Below, one piece after another: positions 9,058-17,785 of a stretch of 64,000 bases of DNA (the first letter of the stretch is position 1; every line of letters starts with the position of its first letter). Both the position numbers and the translations under genes were made by a program. The notes below the pieces were generated by a model. The model had not been told where the DNA came from. It saw only the letters and a list, made by a program, of their open reading frames with translations, and made no database searches. The stretch is from Streptomyces armeniacus (GTDB taxonomy: Bacteria > Actinomycetota > Actinomycetes > Streptomycetales > Streptomycetaceae), in assembly GCF_003355155.1 (NCBI RefSeq), contig NZ_CP031320.1, positions 7,272,978-7,336,977 of the forward strand. Reading direction: 5' to 3'.

Positions 9058-10272
9058 ATGAAGATTCTGTTCGCGCCGCTGGCCGGCATCACCCACTACT
9101 TCTTCCTCGTGCCGCTGGCCTGGGCCTGCCGCGCCGCCGGGCACGACGTACGGGTCGCCGCCCGCCCGCCGCACGACGTGATCACCGCCTCGGGGCTCAA
9201 CGTGACGCCCGTGGGCGCCGGTTACGACTTCTCCGCCGGCCTCGCCGACGCCCACCAGGCCATCCAGAGCGAGCTCGGCCGCGCGCCCACCCCCGACGAC
9301 CTGCGGCAGCTGCCGCCCGACGTGCTGGCGCGGTTCCGCGAGACGCGGGTGCTGCCGCACGTACGGGCGGCCGAGGCGATGAGCGCCGACCTCGTGCCGT
9401 TCGTCCGGGACTGGCGGCCCGACCTCGTGGTGACCGTGCCCATCGTGCTGGCCGGGCCGCTGGCCGCCGCGGCGGCGGGCGCGCCGCTCGTACGCCACCT
9501 GTGGGGCCCCGACATCTCCCGGCAGGCCGGCTTCCCCGGACTCGGCGCGCCCGTCGAGGGCTGGCCGGGCGAACTGGTGCGGCTCTACGAGCGTCACGGC
9601 GTCGAACCGCGCCCCGACCACGCCGTACGCAACCTCGACCCGTGCCCCGACAGCATGCAGCTGCCCGGCGTGCCCAACCGGGTGCCGATGCGGTACCTCC
9701 CGTACAACGGCTCGGGCCGGGCGCCGGACTGGCTGCGCGAACTCACCCCGGGGCGGCCCCGCGTGTGCGTCAGCTGGAGCGTGATGAACAAGCAGCTGAC
9801 CGGTACCCAGGGGTACATGGTGCCCGCCGTCATCCAGGCGCTGGCCAGCCTCGACGTCGAAGTCCTCGCCACCGTCTCGGAGTCGGACCGCAGACTGCTC
9901 GGCGACGTGCCGGACGGCGTACGCCTCATCGACCCCGTACCGCTGAACCTGCTGCTGCCGCACTGCGACGCGGTGATCCACCACGGCGGCGCCGGCACCA
10001 CCCTCACCGCGGCCTACTACGGCGTGCCGCAGATCGTCGTCCCGCCCGTCACCGACCAGATCCTCAACGCCGACCAGCTGGCCGCCACCGGCGCGGGATT
10101 CTCCCTGCACGCCGACCGCACCGGCACCGACGAGATCAAGTCGGCCGTCGCGCAGGCGCTGTACGAGGACGGGCCGCGCGAAGCCGCCGCCCGGCTGCGC
10201 GACGAGATCCACGCCGCGCCCGCGCCCGCCGCACTCGTCCGCACCCTCGAGCAGCTGGTTCGAGAGGTCTGA
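9058..10272 (+). CDS. Glycosyltransferase 1 (GT1 family, DesVII/EryCIII-like)
   Basis: 404 aa, GT-B fold. The N-terminus MKILFAPLAGITHYFFLVPLAW is the acceptor-side start of macrolide-type transferases. The donor-site motif is HHGGAGTTLTAAYYGVPQ followed by DQ, the classic nucleotide-sugar contacts. A strong RBS (GAGGAG) precedes the ATG. It should transfer a deoxysugar from NDP to the aglycone or a growing chain. Members of this subgroup often need a P450-like activator partner, and none is in the window. First of four tandem paralogues, 9 bp before the next. Confidence 0.93.
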   Translation: MKILFAPLAGITHYFFLVPLAWACRAAGHDVRVAARPPHDVITASGLNVTPVGAGYDFSAGLADAHQAIQSELGRAPTPDDLRQLPPDVLARFRETRVLPHVRAAEAMSADLVPFVRDWRPDLVVTVPIVLAGPLAAAAAGAPLVRHLWGPDISRQAGFPGLGAPVEGWPGELVRLYERHGVEPRPDHAVRNLDPCPDSMQLPGVPNRVPMRYLPYNGSGRAPDWLRELTPGRPRVCVSWSVMNKQLTGTQGYMVPAVIQALASLDVEVLATVSESDRRLLGDVPDGVRLIDPVPLNLLLPHCDAVIHHGGAGTTLTAAYYGVPQIVVPPVTDQILNADQLAATGAGFSLHADRTGTDEIKSAVAQALYEDGPREAAARLRDEIHAAPAPAALVRTLEQLVREV

Positions 10273-10281
10273 GAGGTCACC

Positions 10282-11529
10282 ATGCGCATCCTGTTCGTCC
10301 CGCTCTCCGGCGCCACGCACTACTACCCGCAGGTGGTGCTCGCCTGGGCGTTCCGCGCGGCCGGTCACGACGTGCGCGTCGCCGCCCAGCCGTCGCTGAC
10401 CGGCGTCGTCGCCCGCTCCGGCATGACGGCCGTCGAGGTGGGCCGCGGCTACGACTTCGCCGAACACGCCACCGACCTGCCCGCGGTGGTCCAGCGGCAC
10501 CTCGGACGGCTGCCGTCCAGCATCGAGGAGGCACGGGAGATCGCAGCGACGCTGCCGCCCGAAGTGCTGCGGGAGCTCGACGAGGCGAAGTACCTGCCGC
10601 AGGCCGCCGCCGCCGAGGCGATGGCCGCCGACCTCCTCGAGTTCACCCGCGGCTGGCGCCCCGACCTCGTGGTCGCCGACCACGCCGCGCTCACCGGGCC
10701 GCTGGTGGCGGAACGGGCGGGCGCACCGCTCGTACGGAACCTGTACGGGCCGTGGACCGGCGCCACCGTGCCGTACCCGGGCCGCGGCATGCCCGTCGGC
10801 GACTGGCCGGACGTCGTACGGCGGCTGTTCGAGCGGTGCGGCGTCGAGGTGCGCGAGGACTACACCGCGGCGACCGTCGACCCCTGCCCCGAGACCATGC
10901 AGGTGCCCGGCATCGCGCGGCGCGTCCCCGTACGGCACGTGCCGTACAACGACTCCGGCCCCCTGCCCGGCTGGCTCCGCGAGCCGCCCGCCAGGCCCCG
11001 GGTGTGCGTCACCCTCGGCACCCTCACCGAGAAGTCGGTGGCGGGCTCGACCGAGACGCTGATCCAGCGGATCATCGCGGCGCTCGCCGGCTTCGACGTG
11101 GAGATCGTCATCGCCGCCCGCAGCTCCGCGGGCGGCAGCGTCGGCACCCTGCCCGCGAACGCGCGCGTCGTCCACGACCTGCCGCTGCACCTGCTGCTGC
11201 CCAGCTGCGCCGCGATCATCCACCACGGCGGCGCAGGCAACGTCATGACCGCCGCCTACCACGCCGTACCGCAGATCGGCGTCACCCAAGTCCCCGACAA
11301 CACCTTCGAGTCGGAGTCCATGGCGGCCACCGGCGCGGGCGTCTCGCTGCGCGCGGACCGTGCCGACGCCGACGCCCTCAAGGCAGCGGCGGCGACGGTG
11401 CTGCTGGAGGAGGGGACGGGCGCGGCGGCGGCCCGGCTGCGTACGGAGATCCTCGCGCAGCCGGCGCCCGCGCGGGTCGCCCGCACCCTCCTGGAACTGG
11501 TCCGAGCGCCGGTCCGGGAACCGGCCTGA
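10282..11529 (+). CDS. Glycosyltransferase 2 (GT1 family, DesVII-like)
   Basis: 415 aa. Begins MRILFVPLSGATHYYPQVVLAW. The donor motif is HHGGAGNVMTAAYHAVPQ; the usual DQ is DN (QVPDNTFES). Tightly follows glycosyltransferase 1 with AGAGG upstream of the ATG. It is paralogous to its neighbours, so it probably adds a different sugar or extends the chain. The order of action cannot be inferred. Confidence 0.92.
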   Translation: MRILFVPLSGATHYYPQVVLAWAFRAAGHDVRVAAQPSLTGVVARSGMTAVEVGRGYDFAEHATDLPAVVQRHLGRLPSSIEEAREIAATLPPEVLRELDEAKYLPQAAAAEAMAADLLEFTRGWRPDLVVADHAALTGPLVAERAGAPLVRNLYGPWTGATVPYPGRGMPVGDWPDVVRRLFERCGVEVREDYTAATVDPCPETMQVPGIARRVPVRHVPYNDSGPLPGWLREPPARPRVCVTLGTLTEKSVAGSTETLIQRIIAALAGFDVEIVIAARSSAGGSVGTLPANARVVHDLPLHLLLPSCAAIIHHGGAGNVMTAAYHAVPQIGVTQVPDNTFESESMAATGAGVSLRADRADADALKAAAATVLLEEGTGAAAARLRTEILAQPAPARVARTLLELVRAPVREPA

Positions 11530-11597
11530 GAACCGTTCCGGCCCGCCGACCCCACCGCGCCCGCGTACCGGCGCACCCACGAACCGAGGAGCCCGTC

Positions 11598-12788
11598 ATG
11601 AGAGTCCTGTTCATCCCGCTCGCCCCCACGCACTACTTCCACATGGTGCCGCTCGCCTGGGCGCTGCGCACCGCGGGGCACGAGGTGCGGGTGGCCACCC
11701 AGGCGCCCGCCGTCGACGCGGTGACGCAGTCCGGCATGACCGCCGTGGCCGTCGGCGACGGCTACCACTTCATGCCGAACGCCACCGCCTCCCAGCAGCG
11801 GATCGAGGAACGGCTCGGACGCATCCCGCTGAACATCGACACCGGCGAGGACACCGGGCTCTCGGCCGAGGACCTGACCTGGCTGAACATGGAGCGGTTC
11901 GGCGTCCTCATCAGCACCGCCGCCGCGATGGCCGACGACCTCGCCGAGTTCTCCCGCTGGTGGCGCCCCGACCTGGTCGTCACCGACCCGCTCGCGCTGG
12001 CCGCGCCGCTGGCCTCCGAGGTCGTCGGCGCCCCGCTGCTGCGCCACCTGTGGGGCCTGGGCGCGCCCGGCGCCGGAGTGCCGCCGGAGATCTGGCCGCC
12101 CCAGTTCCGCGAGCTGTTCGACCGGCACGGCGTCACCCCGCGCGCCGACTTCGCCGCCGGCAACATCGACCCCTGCCCCGGCAGCCTCCAGCTGCCCGAG
12201 GTGCGCGACCGCATCCCCGTGCGCCCCGTCCCGTACAACGGCTCCGGCCTCGTGCCCGACTGGCTGGCACAGCCCGCCGAACGGCCCCGCGTCTGCCTGA
12301 CCATGGGCACCGTCGTGACCGGCGTACGGGACGGCGGCGGAGTGCTGGGCCGCGATCTGCTGGAGGCGCTGGCCGGACTCGACGTGGAGATCGTCGCCGC
12401 CGTCGGCGCGGCCGACCGCGAGCAGCTGGGCGAACCGCCCGCGGGTGTACGGATCGTGGAGCAACTGCCGCTGCACCTGCTGCTGCCCAGCTGCGACGCC
12501 GTCATCCACCACGGCGGCGCCAGCACCGTGCTCACCTCCCTGTACGACGGCGTGCCGCAGCTGCTCCACCCCGAGGCCGACGACTACCCCATGGCGCGCG
12601 CCCTGTCCGGTGCGCGGGCCGCCGTCCTGCTGCCCGAGGAGTTCGGCGTGGACGACGTACGCGCGGGCGTGCGGAAGCTGCTCGACGACGACGCCGTACG
12701 CGCCGCCGCGGGGAAGCTGCGCGACGAGGTACGGGCGCAGCCCGCGCCGGCCGAGGTGGTCGGCACCCTCGAGAAGCTGATCGGCTGA
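11598..12788 (+). CDS. Glycosyltransferase 3 (GT1 family) with an unusual donor-site segment
   Basis: 396 aa. ATG 11598 has GAGGAG upstream. The N-terminus MRVLFIPLAPTHYFHMVPLAW and the motif HHGGASTVLTSLYDGVPQ place it in the family. The following segment, normally PxxxDQ, reads LLHPEADDYPMARAL, so the donor-contacting D/Q pair is altered (DD). It could accept a different NDP-sugar or be less active. It lies 68 bp after glycosyltransferase 2 and 11 bp before glycosyltransferase 4. Confidence 0.92.
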   Translation: MRVLFIPLAPTHYFHMVPLAWALRTAGHEVRVATQAPAVDAVTQSGMTAVAVGDGYHFMPNATASQQRIEERLGRIPLNIDTGEDTGLSAEDLTWLNMERFGVLISTAAAMADDLAEFSRWWRPDLVVTDPLALAAPLASEVVGAPLLRHLWGLGAPGAGVPPEIWPPQFRELFDRHGVTPRADFAAGNIDPCPGSLQLPEVRDRIPVRPVPYNGSGLVPDWLAQPAERPRVCLTMGTVVTGVRDGGGVLGRDLLEALAGLDVEIVAAVGAADREQLGEPPAGVRIVEQLPLHLLLPSCDAVIHHGGASTVLTSLYDGVPQLLHPEADDYPMARALSGARAAVLLPEEFGVDDVRAGVRKLLDDDAVRAAAGKLRDEVRAQPAPAEVVGTLEKLIG

Positions 12789-12799
12789 GGCGGGGAGTC

Positions 12800-13993
12800 A
12801 TGCGCGTCCTGTTCATCCCGTACTTCATCCCGAGCCACTACCTCCACCAGGCCGCCACCGCCTGGGCGTTCCGCGCCGCCGGGCACGAGGTGCGGGTCGC
12901 CGCCGGGCAGCCCGGTGTCGCCGACGCGGTCACACGCTCCGGCATGGTCGCCGTGCCCGTCGGCGGCGACTACGACCTGCTGGCGCGGATGGCCACCGCC
13001 ACCCAGGAACAGCCCGTGGAGCAGCAGGCGCCGGGGGAGTTCCGGCGCCGCAACGCGGAGGCGCTGAAGGAGTACGCCGAGGCCGTCACCGCGATCGCCG
13101 ACGACCTGGTGGCCTTCGCCGGCGCGTGGCGGCCCGACCTGGTGGTGGCCGACCCCATGGTGACGTTCGCGCCCGTCGTGTCCGAGCCGCTGGGCGTGCC
13201 GCTCGTACGCCACCTCTTCGGGCCCGACCTGATCCGCAAACTCGGCTTCCCCGCGAGCGGCGCGCCCGTGGACGGCGACATCCGCGAGGCGTGGCCGGCG
13301 CCGCTGGTCGGGATCTACGACCGGTACGGCGTCGAGCCGCGCCCCGACTTCGCCGTGCGCACCGTCGACTCCTGCCCCGCGGTGCTGCAGCTGCCCGGCG
13401 TGCCGAACCGGCTGCCGATGCGCTACGTGCCGTACAACGGGCCCGGCGTCACACCCGGCTGGCTGCGCGAGGACCCCGGGCGGCCCCGCGTCTGCGTCAC
13501 CTGGGGCACCGTCAACACCACGCTGCGCGGCGCCGAGGACGCACAGGGCCAGCTGCGCGGCGTCCTGGAGGCGCTGACCGCGCTGGACGTCGACGTGGTG
13601 GCGGCGCTCAGCGCGTCCGACCGCGAGCTGCTGGGCGAACCGCCCGCGGGCGTACGCGTCGCGGAGCAGCTGCCGCTGCACCTGCTGCTGCCCGGCTGCG
13701 ACGCGATCCTCCACCACGGGGGCGGCGGCGCCATGCTGACCGCCGCCGCGCTGGGCGTACCCCAGGTCGTCTGCGCGCAGAGCACCGACCAGGCGCTGAA
13801 CGGCGAGCACATCGCCGCCGCCGGCATCGGCCTGGCCCTGCCGCCCCGGGAACCGGACGCCGCCGCCGTCAAGTCGGCCATGGCCCGGGTCCTCACCGAG
13901 GACACCGCCCGTACGGCCGCCGCCCGGCTGCGCGGAACGCCCAGGCCATGGACACCTGGTGGAAGTAGTGGGTGGGCACGGACAGCGGGATGA
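12800..13993 (+). CDS. Glycosyltransferase 4 (GT1 family), native C-terminus lost at a rearrangement
   Basis: 397 codons. The first ~378 residues are a normal paralogue (MRVLFIPYFIPSHYLHQAATAW; HHGGGGAMLTAAALGVPQ; DQ). At AARLR (13,933), where glycosyltransferase 1 continues DEIHAAPAPAALVRTLEQL, this frame instead runs into 19 unrelated residues and stops at 13,993. Those come from an inverted piece of another glycosyltransferase gene. The lost part is the last helix (~23 residues), so activity is uncertain. GGGGAG precedes the ATG closely. Confidence 0.88.
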   Translation: MRVLFIPYFIPSHYLHQAATAWAFRAAGHEVRVAAGQPGVADAVTRSGMVAVPVGGDYDLLARMATATQEQPVEQQAPGEFRRRNAEALKEYAEAVTAIADDLVAFAGAWRPDLVVADPMVTFAPVVSEPLGVPLVRHLFGPDLIRKLGFPASGAPVDGDIREAWPAPLVGIYDRYGVEPRPDFAVRTVDSCPAVLQLPGVPNRLPMRYVPYNGPGVTPGWLREDPGRPRVCVTWGTVNTTLRGAEDAQGQLRGVLEALTALDVDVVAALSASDRELLGEPPAGVRVAEQLPLHLLLPGCDAILHHGGGGAMLTAAALGVPQVVCAQSTDQALNGEHIAAAGIGLALPPREPDAAAVKSAMARVLTEDTARTAAARLRGTPRPWTPGGSSGWARTAG

Positions 13994-14006
13994 ACAGCAC
14001 GCGCAC
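13934..14006 (-). pseudogene. 5' stub of a fifth glycosyltransferase gene, inverted
   Basis: On the minus strand, GTG 14006 is preceded by a good RBS (AGGAGAG, 5-nt spacing). It encodes MRVLFIPLSVPTHYFHQ then VSMAWAFRAAG, the unmistakable start of a macrolide-type glycosyltransferase. It then meets the 3' end of glycosyltransferase 4 head-on. The shared sequence at the join (about CCCGGCTGCGCG) reads as ARLR one way and RAAG the other, so the break has ~10 bp of microhomology. Remainder of a gene cut by inversion or deletion, or an assembly error. Confidence 0.8.
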
Positions 14007-14042
14007 GGGGTCTCTCCTGTCGGCCGGGCGGCGGGGCAGCGG

Positions 14043-14837
14043 GGCGGCCCCAATCCCCCTGAGAGCAAGCTCGATGACGGGGAGCGCACCTCAGCCACCG
14101 GGAAGAAGACCCGGAAGTCCTCCGGCGCCCGCGGGAAGCTGAACAAGGTCGGCCGCCGCTACCAGCTGGCGGCGGAGCTGGTGCGGCAGGTGCCCTGGCT
14201 GCGGCGTGCCGACGTGCCGCGCGTCGCCTGGGCTGTGCGGGAGGTCTCCGACGCCGGATGGACCGCAGCCGAGGTCACTGCCTGGCTGGGGACCACTGCG
14301 GCTCCGACTGACGGTGCCAGGCGGCCGTCCGGGCTGCTGGCGTTCCGGCTGCGCGGTGTCACCGGCACGCCCGGTTGGCGGACTCCCGCCCAGCGGTCCC
14401 AGGCCGTGCAGGAGTGGCGGGACTCCCGGCGTGCGGAACGCGCCCGGCACGACCACACCGCCGGCTGGGGCACCCAGGACTGGCAGCCGCCGCGCAGCCG
14501 CGCCGTGCAGCGCCACGTAGCCGAAGCCTTCGCCCAGGTACGCGAGCACCCCCGCGACCGCCACGCCGCCGGCGCCGTCTGGACCACGGACGCATCGTCG
14601 GGCCCGCAGGACCTGACCCAGCAAGAGCTCCAGGACCTGAGGAACACTGCATGGGGCTCCTTCATGACCGGCGACCCCACCCTCATCACCTCCGCGGTCG
14701 ACCTCATGGGCCGGGCCTGCGCAGAGCAGCTGTACGGTGCCGCGTTGGTACGGCGCGCTCTCGCGCTGACCGGCGGAGCACGCAGTCCGCTGATGACCCT
14801 CGGCCGCCGATCCGCCCGGAAGCGGAGGCCGCTATGA
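14043..14837 (+). pseudogene. Truncated gene, C-terminal ~260 residues of an unidentified actinomycete protein
   Basis: Coding-quality sequence starts abruptly near GGPNPPESKLDDG, directly after the promoter region of the inverted glycosyltransferase stub, with no start codon or RBS. It contains a basic linker (SATGKKTRKSSGARGK), a Trp-rich segment (GRRYQLAAELVRQVPWLRR, WAVREVSDAGWTAAEVTAWLG) and RRPSGLLAFRLRG. This style is seen in Streptomyces plasmid- or element-associated HTH proteins, but I do not recognise the family. Read as the 3' part of a gene whose N-terminus was lost at the island/cluster junction. Confidence 0.55.
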
Positions 14838-15043
14838 CGATGCGCGTCGCCGTCGGGGAAGCAGCAGGCGTACGGGGCACCGCAGAGTGCGGCCCTGCGG
14901 CGCGCTCGTCGGCCGACTGCTTCCAGGTCAGGTCGATGGCGGCACGGATCCGTACCGCACATCGCACCGGACCGCCGGAACTGGCATCTGTGCCAGTGCA
15001 TTTGCTTTTGTCCCATTGCTGTAACTACCGGAAAGGCGTACGA

Positions 15044-15187
15044 ATGTTCTATTCAAGGGGTTCGGGTACGGCACGGAGGGCACGGTGGTTGGATGGTGGT
15101 GTCCGGTGTTGTGACAGCTCGTTGGACACGCAGCAGTCCGCGGGCGCCGGAATGAGCGGCCGTGGCGTACAGAGGGGTGCCCGGTGA
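15044..15187 (+). CDS. Small 47-residue ORF coupled to the three-Cys-motif gene
   Basis: ATG 15044 has GGAAAGG seven bases upstream. The ORF ends at a TGA that overlaps the next gene's GTG (GTGA), the arrangement of translational coupling. The product is Arg/Gly-rich with a CC pair (RCCDSS) and has no recognised domain. It could be a leader that meters translation of the downstream gene or a small partner protein. Confidence 0.5.
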   Translation: MFYSRGSGTARRARWLDGGVRCCDSSLDTQQSAGAGMSGRGVQRGAR

Positions 15188-15942
15188 GTGACCGCAGCGC
15201 GATCGAGTGGACCGAGGCGACGTGGAACCCGACGACCGGCTGCGACCGCGTCTCGGTCGGCTGCGACAACTGCTACGCGCTGGCACTCGCGAAACGACTG
15301 AAGGCGATGGGCGCGCCGAAGTACCAGAACGACGGCGACCCCCGCACTTCCGGCCCGGGGTTCGGCGTCACGCTGCATCCCGAGGCGCTGAGCGTGCCGT
15401 ACGGGTGGAAGAGCCCCCGGACAGTGTTCGTGAACTCCATGTCCGATCTCTTCCATGCCCGCGTGCCGCTGGACTTCGTCCGGCAGGTCTTCCAGGTCAT
15501 GGCGGAGACTCCGCAGCACACCTACCAGGTGCTGACCAAGCGGGCCCGGCGCCTGCGGCAGGTCGCCCACAAGCTGGAGTGGCCGGAGAACCTCTGGATG
15601 GGCGTCTCCGTCGAGACCGAGGACGACCTGCCGCGCGCGGAGGACTTGCAGCGGGTGCCGGCAGCCGTACGGTTCCTGTCCTGCGAGCCGCTGCTCGGTC
15701 CGCTGAACGGCTTAGATCTGCGCGGTATTGACTGGGTCATTGTCGGCGGCGAGTCCGGGCCGCGCGCGCGGGTAATGGACCTGGACTGGGCGGAACGGCT
15801 GGTCTCCCAATGCGAAGCGGCGGGTGTGCCCGCGTTCGTCAAGCAGCTCGGCATCCGGCAGATGCGTCAGCACAAGGACATCGAGCAGTTCCCCGCGGCG
15901 CTGCGCGTCCGGGACTTCCCGCAGGAGCAGTCACGTGCGTGA
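15184..15942 (+). CDS. Three-Cys-motif protein, phage Gp37/Gp68 (DUF5131) family
   Basis: 252 aa, typical length. The N-terminus IEWTEATWNPTTGCDRVSVG starts the CX6CX2C motif (C20, C27, C30), which recalls but does not match the radical-SAM CX3CX2C cluster. VFVNSMSDLFH, VLTKR, WMGVSVE, FLSCEPLLG and VIVGGESG are hallmark family blocks, seen in actinophages and mobile elements. From memory the family is often beside TcmP, and here a TcmP gene is convergent 39 bp downstream. The function is unknown; Fe-S or zinc binding is inferred from the Cys. Confidence 0.92.
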   Translation: MSDRSAIEWTEATWNPTTGCDRVSVGCDNCYALALAKRLKAMGAPKYQNDGDPRTSGPGFGVTLHPEALSVPYGWKSPRTVFVNSMSDLFHARVPLDFVRQVFQVMAETPQHTYQVLTKRARRLRQVAHKLEWPENLWMGVSVETEDDLPRAEDLQRVPAAVRFLSCEPLLGPLNGLDLRGIDWVIVGGESGPRARVMDLDWAERLVSQCEAAGVPAFVKQLGIRQMRQHKDIEQFPAALRVRDFPQEQSRA

Positions 15943-15981
15943 GCGCCGGGCCGCCCGGTCCTCGGGTGTGGTGACCGGGCG

Positions 15982-17136
15982 TCATCTGGTGGGTTCGACG
16001 ACCAGGTCCCGGACCTTCTTGCCGACACCGTTGCTGGGGGTCTTGCCCTGCTGGTGCAGGTGCTTGACGGCCGCCCGTGCCGCGACCTCGGTCACCTGCC
16101 CGTAGTAGTCGCCGAAGACCTCGAGGGTGTGGTCGACGAGCTTCACCGGCCGGCCCCGGCGCACCAGGCGCTCCAGGTTCTCGGCGATGACCGGTACGGC
16201 GGCCTTGGTGACCACCTCCGGCTTCGGGCGGATCAGCGAGGTGGTGGAGAACAGCGTGTCCGGGTCGTTCTTCTCCTCCACCCACTCCAGCTTCTCCCAC
16301 CACGCGTTCCGGGCACGGGCCGCCGAGTCGCCGAAGACCCACAGGCCGTGCTGCCGCCACGTGCCGAACACCAGGTGGTACACCGGCTTGTGCCCCGGGG
16401 CTTTGGCCACGGGAACGGAGCGCACCAGCATGCCGGTGGCGGCCTCCAGCCGCCGGGCGTACTCCGCGGCCACGGCCTCATCCGCGTCCGGCGGCGAGTC
16501 CGCCCCCTGGGGGAAGAAGTCCCGCCACCACTCGCCGCCGCACACCTCATCGAACCGCTGTGAGGAGCGCTCCACGCCCTTCGTGGACCGTGCGTTGCCG
16601 CCCAGCCGGCGCACCGCCATCATGCTGAAGTTCAGCATGAACTCCGTAGGCGGCCACCGGTTCGCCGACTGACGCTGGGCCATGGCGCCCGTCAGCCGAT
16701 GCCACGGCAGCCCCAGCCCGCACGGGTCGAGGAAGAGGAACAGCGGCAGCCCGGCAGCCGCATGCAGCACCTCCTCCAGGACGCCGTCGACATCACCGTG
16801 ATGCACCCGTGCGTCCACGCCCTGCGGCTGGTAGAGCGCGGCCACTTTCTCCAGGCGGTCCACCGATTTGCGCTCCCGCTCGGTGAAGAAGCACGTCCAT
16901 CGCAGCTGGTGCCGGGACAGGTGCTGAGAGGCGACCCGCATCGCGATCTCGGCGGAGCCTGCCTCGCCGCTTTCGTACCGGCCTTCGCCGGCGTACCCAT
17001 CCAGGTACACCACCCGGCCCTCCCGCGACCCGGTCATCCCCCCGAACTGCGGGATGTACCGGCCGAGCAGGCTGTGCTTGAACACGCTCGGCAGCCCAGG
17101 CTCATCCCAGTAGGCGCCGCCCGCTCCCGTGGCCAT
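15982..17136 (-). CDS. tcmP: Three-Cys-motif partner protein TcmP
   Basis: 384 aa from ATG 17136 (GGTGGTGGAG upstream); an in-frame ATG at 17178 lacks an RBS. Family blocks are KHSLLGRYIPQF, VVYLDGYAGEGRY, CFFTERERKSVDRL and LPLFLFLDPCGLG. The last resembles a methyltransferase-like DPFG site with Cys for Phe. The C-terminal part (HLVFGTWRQHGLWVFGDSAA) is also family-like. TcmP is named for its genomic pairing with three-Cys-motif proteins, so this is the expected partner of the convergent 15184-15942 gene. Biochemical role unknown; the location in a conflict-gene island suggests defence or a mobile-element function. Confidence 0.9.
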   Translation of the reverse strand: MATGAGGAYWDEPGLPSVFKHSLLGRYIPQFGGMTGSREGRVVYLDGYAGEGRYESGEAGSAEIAMRVASQHLSRHQLRWTCFFTERERKSVDRLEKVAALYQPQGVDARVHHGDVDGVLEEVLHAAAGLPLFLFLDPCGLGLPWHRLTGAMAQRQSANRWPPTEFMLNFSMMAVRRLGGNARSTKGVERSSQRFDEVCGGEWWRDFFPQGADSPPDADEAVAAEYARRLEAATGMLVRSVPVAKAPGHKPVYHLVFGTWRQHGLWVFGDSAARARNAWWEKLEWVEEKNDPDTLFSTTSLIRPKPEVVTKAAVPVIAENLERLVRRGRPVKLVDHTLEVFGDYYGQVTEVAARAAVKHLHQQGKTPSNGVGKKVRDLVVEPTR

Positions 17137-17578
17137 CTCCACCACCCCCCAGACCCCACCAACACCCCTGTCACACATGGTGAGTTCACCGATGCACCAC
17201 GTAAAGGGGGCGTGCGGCGGCGTACGGGAGCATGCGCCGCCACGCCGCCCTTTCGGCTGGCTGCTGACAGCGGTGATGACCTCTCGCCGGTCTCGCCCAA
17301 AGGCGAAAGCTGCCGCCGAGGGCCGACTGCGTTACCTCCAGCGCAGACGGCTGTGGGAAAGCCGAAGCTCTGCTCCCGGGTAGCCGGACGAGCACGGGCT
17401 CCGCGGGCGGGCGCCTCCGAATGTCACAGGCGTCAATAGAGTTGTTGTTGCCGAAGGCCCTTCGGAACGGAGAAGGGAGACCCCACTCTCGAGGCCGATG
17501 CTTTGGACGGCCGGCCTCGCCGGGATCTCCCTCTCGCTGACGTCGGGCTGCCCGTCCAGTGTGAGGAGAAGGGAACCC

Positions 17579-17785
17579 TTGACGCCTCCTGAAGGTACCC
17601 CGGCCGATGCCCCGCCCAACGTCCGTCTCGGTTGGTTAACGACCATGACCGGGCTGGTGTCCATCGTCGCCGTGGTCGTCCTGGCTCTGACCGGCCATAC
17701 CGAAGCCGCAGCTGCTGTCGCGGTGATCGGCGGTGCAGTGAGCGCCGCCGGTGGAGTCCAGGTGACCGTGAACATCCGCCAGTGA
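17579..17785 (+). CDS. Small membrane protein, 68 aa
   Basis: TTG 17579 is chosen because GGAGAAGGG lies 5 nt upstream; the frame extends further 5' but without an RBS. The protein has a Pro-rich N-terminus and two hydrophobic segments (MTGLVSIVAVVVLALTG and AAAAVAVIGGAVSAAGG) joined by a short loop, a holin-like layout. No family recognised. It lies between TcmP and the STAND NTPase, both minus strand, so it is a separate transcript. A membrane effector for a neighbouring system is conceivable but unproven. Confidence 0.55.
   Translation: MTPPEGTPADAPPNVRLGWLTTMTGLVSIVAVVVLALTGHTEAAAAVAVIGGAVSAAGGVQVTVNIRQ

Noticed and set aside
8140..11580. Long minus-strand frame opposite the ketoreductase and glycosyltransferases
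   Set aside because: Antisense shadow, His/Arg/Gly-rich, no homology; the plus strand encodes clear enzymes.
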